Origin: Psoroptes ovis
Taxonomy: Eukaryota; Arthropoda; Arachnida; Sarcoptiformes; Psoroptidae
Length of the DNA: 64,000 nt
Direction: 5' to 3'
Assembly: GCA_002943765.1 (NCBI GenBank)
Contig: PQWQ01000003.1
Location: forward strand, 1,612,001 to 1,676,000
The notes beneath the pieces were generated by a model that saw only the letters and a list, made by a program, of their open reading frames with translations, was not told the origin of the DNA and did no database searches. Within the stretch, counting starts at the first letter, position 1, and the number at the start of each line of letters is the position of its first letter. Shown piece by piece: positions 10,848 through 21,500 of the stretch. Position numbers and translations under genes: made by a program.

Positions 10848-13800
10848 ATGAAGCCTTCAAAGAAGATGTTTACAAATGTTATAAAACAATCAAAATATAA
10901 TTTATCAAAATTAAATTTTAATCAAAAATTATTAATTTCAATCAATTATAATTATAATTATCATAATAATAATTCATTATTATCATTGAAAATCATTTTA
11001 TTAATATTAATTATTGGTAAGATTAATTATGATTTGTTTTAATTACATTATTATGAAATCAAACTACCAACAATAACCTTGACAATAACACACATACACA
11101 TTCGTGCAATACTTGAAACATTGAATCAATTGAATCATTTAACCCTTTTGTATCCTTTTTTATTCCATGTTATTACACAATGATGAATATATTTAAATGT
11201 AATTTATTTATGACATGAATCGTTTTCAGATCATTTGAATATTTTTCTTTTTATTTTGAGGAAACAAAAGGATGCAAAACATTTTCGTGTGTATTATGGA
11301 ATAATAGCCATGATAATGCTATGCATATTTTAATGCATTTAATGGAAATTTTGAATTTCGTATTTTTTTCTTCGATTGTTTTCGTTTCATATTATTTGAT
11401 AATCAATGATCCATAAATTGCATTATTATTATCATTATCATTAGCATTATCGTTGAATATTCAAAAAAAAAAAAAAATTAATGCTAAAAATGTCAAAATT
11501 TTTCCAAATATAAGAATTGAACATTCAATAACAAATGCTTTTCATATAAAGATGTGTTCAATATTTTGACAATTGCCAATTTGACTGAATAGCTCAATGG
11601 AAATTTTTTTTGTTGAAAATTCAGCAAAAAAAAAAAAAAAAAAATACTAAATTCCATCAAATTTTCAAAACTATTTACTTTGGCATGAAAAATTCTTTGA
11701 TATTTTTAGAAATTATTAAATATTCTTAGTGGAATTTCTTAGGAATTTGTTGACAAAATATGTATTGACACAATACTGTAGTGATGTTCTTGAAAATAAT
11801 AATGTTTCAGAGTTTTTTTCGATCAACGATCAATTTATGATGATTATGACAACATTAATAAAAGTAAAAGTTGATACATTAATAATTAATTATTAATTTC
11901 GTGTAAACAATTAGAAAATTTGTCAAAGAATGATTGATTGATCCATCAATTGATCGATCGATTTATCAATTAATCATCGATTAATGATCATTATTTTCAA
12001 CACCAATCGCACTAATTGAATTCATCGGATGATGTTGAATTTAATGGTGTCATATGGATCATTTAATATCGATATTTAGATCTAATCAATGCCTCGTGAA
12101 TACAAAGTTGCAAAAACTAACTAAAATTTCATGTTTTCTTTTATAATTTTTGTTTCTCACATTTTAGAAATGATTGATTGTGTTATTGTTAATACCAATA
12201 TACCGACACGTACAACAACAACATTATCGGCTGGACAAACATTGAAATCATTAAAAGTGAATAATCCAAATAATCGAAATAATAATTTCAATTCACATTA
12301 TCGTAATCGTTATTCATTGAATTATGGTGATCATACATCATCGAATTTGAATGATCAATTCAATACAAATAACAATAATAATAATGAAAATAATGAAGAT
12401 TATATTATGAATGATCAAATGAATGATGAAAGACGGTTATTTAATTATTTAATGCGTAATTATGATAATACAATACGGCCAGTGGTAAATGCATCACATT
12501 CAATAAATATACGCTTAGGTATTACGTTAACACAAATATTTGATTTAGTATGTTTCAAATTTCAAATTTTAACATTAAAAATTTCTAAATTCGATTTATT
12601 ATTATTCTGCAAATTTCGATGTCTTCCCGAATGAATTTTCAATAAATTATTAATTTATCTTTTAATTATTATGATAGGATGAAAAAAATCAAGTATTAAC
12701 AACGAACATATGGCTTGATCAGGTACATACATACCATTATTCAAAAATGTATTAAAATCGATTTTTTACTGGTTCATTATTTAATTATTTATTTTGGAAT
12801 TAATATTTTATTAATTTATTCATTTCATTCAGGAATGGATTGATGAATTTCTTCGATGGAATTCAAGTGAATTCGGTAATATTACAAAAATTCGTATACC
12901 ATGTCAAAGTATTTGGCTACCAGATATTGTTTTATACAATAAGTAAGACATTTTTGATTAAATTTTTCAATTGATGATTATTGATTATATAATCAATCAA
13001 ATTTTCAAATGAATTATTAGTGCAGATGATTATACGCGCGGTTATATGAATAGTCGTGCAATAATCGAACATAATGGTAATGTATTTTGGCCACCACCAA
13101 CCAAATTTCGTAGCACATGTCAAGTTGATGTCACATATTTTCCATTTGATGATCAAACATGTACAATGAAATTAGGATCATGGATTTATGATGGTCTCAC
13201 TGTTAATATTGAAAATCGTACAGAAAATGTTGATCTAACAAATTATGTATCGAATGGTGAATGGGATTTAATACGAACCAGTTTAATACGTAATGTTGTA
13301 TATTATCCATGTTGTTATGAACCATTTCCAGATGTAACAATAACAATAGTGATACGAAGAAAAATATTATTTTATATGCATAATGTAATAATACCATGTA
13401 TTATGATGTCTTTATTAACATTATTAGTATTTTGTTTACCACCGGAATCTGGTGAAAAAATTGCACTCGGTGTCACTGTATTGCTGGCATTTTCAGTATT
13501 TATGCTTGCCATCTCGGAAAAATTGCCTGAAACTTCAGAATCTATACCATTATTAGGTAAAGAATTTTCAATTGTAATTAACCGAACACATGATAACCAA
13601 CCTACCCAAAGAAATTTAAACAAATATCAATTATTCTAGATTTATTACTATTAATCCAATGAACTTACTACTGCCCTCATTTTTCTTCGTGAATTCTACG
13701 AAAATCCATTAGAATCATTGAAATTTCCGCTGGACAAGCATGGAATAGATGAAAACAAATGGTCATTGAATTAGAAAAAACCAATGCTGGCCTTGAGAAA

Positions 13801-15332
13801 TGTCCCAAAAAAATAATGATAATAATTATCTAATATCGAATATAAATCAAATATATGACATTTTGTTCATTTTCGTAGAAAAAATAATAAAAAATCTATT
13901 AATTATATGATATCAATGAATTCATAGACAATAATTGACAATTTGTTTAATGATAATATGATTATTACAATTTTTCTGTTTCTAACAAGATTTTTCTCTT
14001 AGACATTCAAACAAATGATAAATTGATGTTTAAATGTTTTAAGCATTCAAGGAAAAATTTCTTGATCCGATTATCGTATTTATTCGACTTATTTACTTAT
14101 AAATTTATTTCCATTTCATTTTCATTTGACAATAATTAGGAGTATATCTAACCGTAGTGATGGGAATCGCATCGGTTTCAATTGTTATGACTGTTGTTGT
14201 ATTAAATTTTCATTATTGTTCACCAATTAATAAACATGAATTACCTCGGTGGATTAAATCAATGATTATTAAAAAAAGAAATAATATAAATATAAATTGT
14301 AAACATACTTGTACAAATGCCGAAATGATAAATAAATACATGATGATGAATAATTTTCATGATAATAATAAGAAGCCATATGTTGCTACAAATTATCAAA
14401 GCTATTGTAGTAATAATAATGATGATAATGGTAATGGGCATCCAACAAAGTTGGTAAGTGTCATTTATTATTCAAATATTTCTGGTTTGAATTTCTTAAA
14501 TAAGAAAAAAAATTAAAAAATTTAACGAGCCAGACAGGACTCGAACCTGCAACCTCCTGATTCGTAGTCAGACGTCATATCCAATTAGACAACTGGCCCC
14601 CTTAATTGACTAGAGTCAAATTCACTGAGATTAGTTGTTTAAACTTTCAAGGATAACCCAAATTTTTTTTTCTGATTTTTGATACAGAATAAAAAATCAT
14701 CAAATTCTGAGCTACCAAACAATGAAAATGAAATATATTTTATTGATAATACAAATAAAAAAACGACTGTATATACATCGACTACAAATAAATTGCTCAA
14801 CAATAATAATAATAATGATAACAATAATAATGGCAATAAAATTGCATCAATTTTATGTACAAAAAGCAGTATCAATAATCATCGAAAATATTTAAAATTT
14901 TTAAGAGAAAATCATGAAACGAATGATAATGACAATAGTTGCAATCGAAAACACCAGATGGCAGCAGCACTGAATGATGAAAATTATCAAAATTGTTGTT
15001 TGCCATCAACAATTAATAAACAAAATAATCAATCATATGATCCAAATTCACATCCTGCTAACATTTGTGATGACAATATCAACAATGATAGCAATGATAA
15101 TGATATTCGACAATATGAACACATTGATCAAGAAATGATACAAATGTTACGATATTTAATTTACAGACAAGAAATTGATGATAATATTGGACGACGTTTG
15201 AATGAATGGCGTCTATTGTCTATGTATGTGGATAAAATATTATTTTGGATATTTACAATCACCACCATTGTTATTTCATTAATATTTTTGTTGATTATTC
15301 CAATGAAACAACGTGGAATGTTGAATTTTTGA
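10848..15332 (+). CDS. Nicotinic acetylcholine receptor, alpha-type subunit
   Basis: Cys-loop ligand-gated cation channel subunit of the plasma membrane, expected in neurons. Seven exons in matching phase: 10848-11016, 12168-12547, 12678-12722, 12833-12942, 13021-13556, 14140-14453 and 14688-15332, giving 732 residues. The 45-bp and 110-bp exons are the classic nAChR sizes. Visible hallmarks are a hydrophobic leader (LLSLKIILLILII), loop D IWLDQEW, loop A WLPDIVLYNN, a 13-residue Cys-loop (CQVDVTYFPFDDQTC), loop B GSWIYDG, and the vicinal CC of alpha subunits (YYPCCYEPFPDV). TM1-TM2 contains the cation-selective GEK, TM3 is YLTVVMGIASVSIVMTVVVL, and TM4 lies near residues 705-728. Oddities: pore position 2' is Ala (usually Ser/Thr), the distal loop-C aromatic is Phe, and the TM3-TM4 loop is very long and Asn-rich. 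The subtype is not assigned; it looks closest to the alpha7/9/10-like clade. Confidence 0.9.
11017..12167 (+). other. First intron of the receptor gene (1.15 kb)
   Basis: GTAAGA donor and CACATTTTAG acceptor. It separates the leader-peptide exon from the ligand-binding domain. It contains A runs at about 11463-11476 and 11625-11643 and an ATTGATCGAT-type repeat near 11935-11985. No nested gene is seen. Confidence 0.8.
13557..14139 (+). other. Receptor intron between TM2 and TM3 exons
   Basis: A 583-bp intron (GTAAAG...ATTAG) placed right after the conserved SIPLLG motif, an intron position common in nAChR genes. The interior is AT-rich, and nothing else is recognised. Confidence 0.8.
14526..14599 (-). 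tRNA. tRNA-Arg (ACG), antisense within a receptor intron
   Basis: On the minus strand the acceptor stem GGGCCAG pairs with CTGGCTC over all seven positions (one G-T). The D arm, a CTGA/TCAG anticodon stem with loop CTACGAA (anticodon ACG) and a T arm with GGTTCGAGTCC follow, then discriminator G. The A box (D arm) and B box (GGTTCGAGTCC) are intact, there is no tRNA intron, and a T6 run lies just downstream for polymerase III termination. It is nested in the 234-bp intron between the last two receptor exons, in opposite orientation. Confidence 0.96.
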
Positions 15333-15523
15333 ATAATTTTATTTTAAAAAATAGTAAGAAATTACGATAACAGATGGCAGCATGTCTTCATCAGAAAATA
15401 ATTTTTATTTTTAAAATTTTTAAATTAAAATTTATTTTTAACTATTGCATAATTTATTTGAAATCAATTGACTAATTATTCGAAATAATTTTTATTTAGA
15501 AATTTTTTCTTTCAAAAAAAATA
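15333..15523. other. Short convergent gap
   Basis: Just 191 bp between the receptor stop codon and the stop codon of the minus-strand zinc-finger gene. The two 3' UTRs probably overlap. No clear AATAAA is seen on the plus strand. Confidence 0.5.
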
Positions 15524-18500
15524 TCATATCAATGCTTGCTGTAATTCATCAATGTTGAATACAAAATCAGAATTTCGCTGCAATGGTGATGATTTGATCG
15601 GTGTTTGATAGCAATTGGCTCCGTTTGTTGTTCCACCACCACCACCACCAAAGGTCGTGATTGAAAAATTAAACATGGATGACATCAATTTATTGCTTAG
15701 ACTCGTCGTAAATATTGTTGGCTTTTGTTGTTGTGCCTGTTGTGATTGATTTGAATTCATCGAAATAAACGTTGATAATGATGTGGATGAAATCCAACTT
15801 GTTGTTCGCGTGATTAGACTAGCAATCGTTAACATATCTTGAATACTTTTAATTATAGCTGATGATGTTGTTGTTGTTGTGGCCACAGATGTTGAAGCAG
15901 ATGTAAAGGTCGTTGCTGATGATGATGACTGATGACATTGTCGAGGATATTTACCACCAACAGAATTTTGCTGATCAATCATAATACTTATTCCATTATC
16001 ATCATTTATTTTCCTGCGATTTAGTAAAACTGATTTCATAGATTTTTGTATTTTATTTTCATTATTAAGTTTTATTTTATTGATTTTACTATTGTTTCGA
16101 ACATTTTCCACATCACACGCATCATTATCATCATCATCAGCAGCCCCATTGTCATTATCATTTTCATTTTCTACTTCTTCATCATCATCTCCCTCCTGCT
16201 CGTCATCGTCATCGTCATCATCATCATCATCATCATCATCAGACCAATGATCTAATGTTTGTTTATGTAATTCCAATGATTGTAATGTTGAAAATACAGT
16301 ATCACATATGGAACAACCAAAATGTCTTCGATAAACTTGATGTTTAGCCATTTTTCTTGCACTTTTAAATAGATGGCCACAAACATTGCATGAATAAAAT
16401 TCATCATCATTCAATTCATTTGTTTGTTCATCATCATCGTCATCGTTATCATCATCATTGTCATTGTCATCAATATCATCATCATTGATGTTTGCGTTTA
16501 AATCATCATCAATTCCATCATCATTATTATCATCATCATCATCATAAATGTCTATGTCAACGTTTTCAATGTTTATTCCGATTTTTTCCACGTCATCATC
16601 TCCTTCTTCTTCTCCATCATCATCATCTTCGTCATCGTCATCGTCGTCATCATCATCATATTCTTCAGTATCATCATCATCATCTTGGTCGTCATTACTA
16701 TTGTTGATGCATCTATCAAAACAATCATGTCGATGATGGTGATGATAATGATGATGATGATGGTGGTTATTACTAATAATCAAACAATCCTGATGATCAT
16801 GATCATCATTATATGATCGATTATTATTTGAACAATGATGATAATGATTATGATGATTGAATTGTTTACAACAATCTTCATGTTTACAATGTTGACAATG
16901 GCCATTTTGGTTCGATTTCCTCCACGTTGAACTGCAATCAAAATCAGCATTGTTGGAATCTGTTTGAATTGAAAAAAAAATCGAAATTTTAAAAAAAGAA
17001 AACTTTTTAATCAAATAATTCAAATATTTCTCATTAATTTCAAATAATTTGAATATTTTAATTAGGAAAAAATCAATGATAACAAACATGATTGTCACAA
17101 CATTCCAAACATGTATGTTTTGAAATTTGGAATTTGAAATTTGTACTGAAATTCATAAATTTACGAATTCAATCGAAATTCACATACACAAGTAATCATC
17201 AAAATGATAATAAATCGATCAAAAAAAAGTTTCAAAACATGTAAATGAATTAATTCAAATGAAACCGAATGAAAAATACGACAAACTTTTACAACAAAAT
17301 TTTAATGAATTTTGCATATTTGCAACCAAACACAAAAACAAACCCAAAGACAAACAAGCTAACAAACACATATCAAATCAAATACATGAATAATCAACTG
17401 ACAAACAAACATAACATAGAGATAATATGATGATGGCCAGCCATCATTCAAATTCATAAAACTTTTTCAAATTTTTTAATATTTTAATTTCACTGATTAT
17501 TTCTCACAAAAATAATAATAATCCAAAGTTTAATTTCGTTTGTTTTGGCTTCGTTTTTTAATTCCATTCATTCATCAACAACACCAACGACAACAAACAT
17601 TCATATATTTATTCACTTATTAAATTTAATTCAATTCATTCATTTATTAAATTTAATTCAATTCACTCATTTATTCACTCACTCATATCATCATCATCGT
17701 CATGTGATATGATAATCAGAATAATAATTTGAATCAGATTCTGATTCTGATTCGAGAATTTAATTTAATTTAATTCCATTTTCATTTTCACAAAGAATGT
17801 TCATCATCATCGTCTTCAAGAATTTTTAACAATTATTTATTATTATTCGGATGTTTGGATGTTTAGATGCTTGGAACCAGCAACAACAACATAACATCGT
17901 TTTTTATTACATTATTATCATCATCATCATTACGACCAATGACAGAATAAAAAAAACATGAATGATTTAAATTCAAAATTCCGTTTGTTTGTTGGTTTGT
18001 TTGGTTGTTATTTTAAAATTTCTAATTCAAATTCAATTCATTCATATGACAAGATGAGAATTTGTCATAGAAAAAAAAATCGAAATTTTTTTTTCAAATG
18101 TAAATGTTTCTGTGGAAACATATTAAAATCAGAAAAAAAAACAAAACCAAAATTTGAACAACGACAACAACGAATGGCTTAAATCATCGTCATGATGATC
18201 ATGATCATCATACATATATTATATATGATATCAAAGACAAAAATGTCAAGCCTATTAGGATGCAGATGTCAAGCCTATGTTAAATGTTTGACAACATCTG
18301 TCCATTAAAATTTGAAATAAAATAAAGAAAAAAAAATTCATGTTTCCATTACCATTGTCATAATCACAATGATCACTATGTTGAAATGATAATAACATGA
18401 AATAATACTGACATTTCATTATTATAATTACAATTATACAATACAATGAATCAATTAAAACAATGAATATTATTAGAATCATTACATGTATTGATGTATC

Positions 18501-21500
18501 GATGTAATAATAATAATTATCATTAATGTAATGAAAACAGATCAAACAAATCAATGTCAAAATTTTGAAATAATCAAAATAAGAATGAATCTAAATAAGG
18601 ATGAGTCAAATGAAAATAAATACAATCATCATCATCATCATCATCGTTATTTATTGAAATTAAAATATTTACATGAGAATTAATGAATCGAATTCATTTA
18701 ATTTGATCATGTTTAGAAATTTTACTTGAAATTTTCATGCCATTTGAAATGTTTCCAAATGTTTTAATGTTACAAGAATTTCAATACTCATTATTTATAT
18801 TCGCTTGTCGGGACTCAAGAATCAATGTTGTTGCATGGTCGAGGCCGTAATTCGGAAGCTCTCCTCGAGATTCAAAACAAGAATAAGGATATATAAAGTT
18901 TTTCATTCTTTAAATTCATTTCAATTCTTATTCTCTCATTTTTAAAAAAAAATTGAAATTAAAATTAGAAATACACAATTAAAATAAATTACATTTGAAT
19001 TATTGTTGCTATTATTATTATTATTATTATCATATATTTATCATTTTAAATCTTATGAATTTTTCATTTTACTCTCGCTCTTCCTCTTTCTCTCTAAAAT
19101 TAATTCTTAAGAAAAATTTTTAAGATTATATCATTTATAAAAATGCACATATATCTAGAATAATAAATAAATGGATGAATAAATAAAGAATTTTAATATT
19201 TTTAATGAATGAAAATGCATTTAAATCTCCATTATAATCTATATTCAAAATCTACATTCAAAATCTCTATTTGAAATGATTATATTCAGTGCGATTCAAT
19301 TAAAATGATTACATTCAAAATGAATCTATTAAAATGATTTGAATTTATAATATTTTTAAAAAAATTAATTAAATAATTCTGCTGCTTTATGGCTTTGTTA
19401 TGTTTGAATAGAATCAAATTGTTTTGCATTTTTTTTTTATCACGGCTGTTGTAGTTTTATGTTGTCATTTTTTAAATATTTAAATAATCACAGAAAAATT
19501 CAAGGAAATAAACAAGATTTATCTATTGTTTTACTGGGAGAAAGCCGACCTTGTCCAAACCCAACGGCCTAATGAACGTAGTGATACGTCAAAAAACAGT
19601 TGAAAAACAGCACTGGCAAATATCGAGTTGTTGAATGATCATAGAAATGAATTGATTCAATTCAATATACATTATTATTATCATTGCTTTGAATAATTAA
19701 AATATAAGTTTCAATTAAAATTTTTCTATTTTTCAATAAGATTTTCAACTAAACAACTAATGACAACCAGCATCGAACAACGATAAAAGATGACGAAATT
19801 AATAATTAAAATTAATTAACACACACACACACAGCGAGTAAAATCTAAACTTTTCAAGTACTTCAATTCAATTTTTTCGCTTCTGGAAAAATTATCTTCT
19901 TAATTGTTGTTCATCGATGCTTGCACATGCAGAGTACCGTACACATTGACACAAATTCAAACACTCGTAAATGGAACTTAGACACTTGTGTATTAAGAGG
20001 TATTAAGAAGTGCATGAATGTACGATGCATCAGATGCATCAGAGGCTATACAATAAACAACAAGGCCCTAATACCGATAAGGGTATTATTTTGTGTTTGT
20101 TTGTTTTTGTTTATTTATTTATTTATTTTTCAAAAAAAAAAAAAAAAAAAAATACATTTATTATCATCATCAGCGTTGTTGTTGTTCATTGTTTATCATT
20201 GTTGAAGAATTTTTTTTTGTGTCATTTAATCCATTAATTTTCAAGTTTTTTCCCCTTTTGAATCATTCGTCTTATGTATCTTTACTAGAGCTTTCAATAC
20301 CGGGATACCGGGATCCCGAATACCGGGATACCGGACGATTTTGGTCCGGTATTGAATACCGGTATTCATGCAAAAAATACCGGTATTTCGGTATTGCTTA
20401 AATAGATATAAATTCAACTTTCGCACAAGAAAATTTATTTAAATTGATTTCAATCAATCTCCTCGAATATAAACGAACAATTTCTTTGCATTGAAATTCA
20501 TATAAGGCACATTTATGATTAGCACCGATAATGGCAACTTTGGTGCCATGGCTCATATTATGCGTCTACTTCCTAAGGGCTACTTAATAATAATAATCTT
20601 TTATTAATCGGTGCTCTGCTCAAGCATTTACACCTCTTGAATATAATATAAATGAATGGTTAATCAATTAAACTAAATGAAAATAAGATGAAAATAAAAT
20701 TGTAAAAATTTAAAATGAAAATGAAGATATTGCTATGTAATTAAGCAGTGAATGTGTGTATGAATATGGAATGTGTACTATGTGAGGATGATATGTACAA
20801 ATGATATGATAGTTTGCCTATGGTTCACATGTGTTGCGACCGTTCAAGAGGTGCAAATGCTTGAGCAGCGCACCGAGCCATAAAGATTTATTATTATTAT
20901 GTGTTGCGACCGTCTCTAGTACTCCTTAGACGCTAGTATTGAAGGTATGAATCCTAAGGGCTACTTCTTAACTCAAGTCCTAATTCAATTTTGCTCACTC
21001 AAAAACGGTGTAAAACAAAATTTTTAAAATAATTATCAGTAATAGTAGCAATAATAGTAATAACTTGATAGTAAAAATTCTATTTTATATTTTCTAATTT
21101 ACTAATCGAAATTCGAAATAGAATTCTAAATTTTGTAAGAATTTGTAATAATTTTTCGGATATTTTTTATCTTTTGGTGTGTAAATTATTTAATTTTTTG
21201 TTGTTTGGATTAAAACATTGATTAATCAGTTGAATTAATCATACGGTAAGTTTTTATTTGTATTAATGTAAATAATATCAATTGTATCAATTTGTAAAAT
21301 TATATTTATACGTATATGTAAAGATATCAATACGTGATATCATTTTTTTTCCATTTTTACAATTAAATTTTATAAAATAACAAGTTAGAATGAATTATTT
21401 GTAATTAAAATCAAAATTAGTTTAATAAAAATGTGATTGAATTTTTTATTTACAATACCGGTTTTAATACCGGGATCCCGGTATTGCAAGTTTCCAATAC

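Noticed and set aside
17958..18182. Plus-strand frame of 74 codons inside the zinc-finger intron
   Set aside because: Lys/Phe/Asn-rich, no homology sense, antisense to the host gene.
18600..18660. CATCATCAT tracts here and elsewhere considered as a CRISPR or satellite array
   Set aside because: Plain microsatellites without spacers or a defined repeat unit; the genome is eukaryotic.
19535..19600. GC-richer patch with a minus-strand open stretch
   Set aside because: Too short, no splice sites, no recognisable protein.
20093..20401. Plus-strand frame crossing the left hAT end
   Set aside because: Made of TTTATT and poly-A repeats plus transposon terminal sequence.
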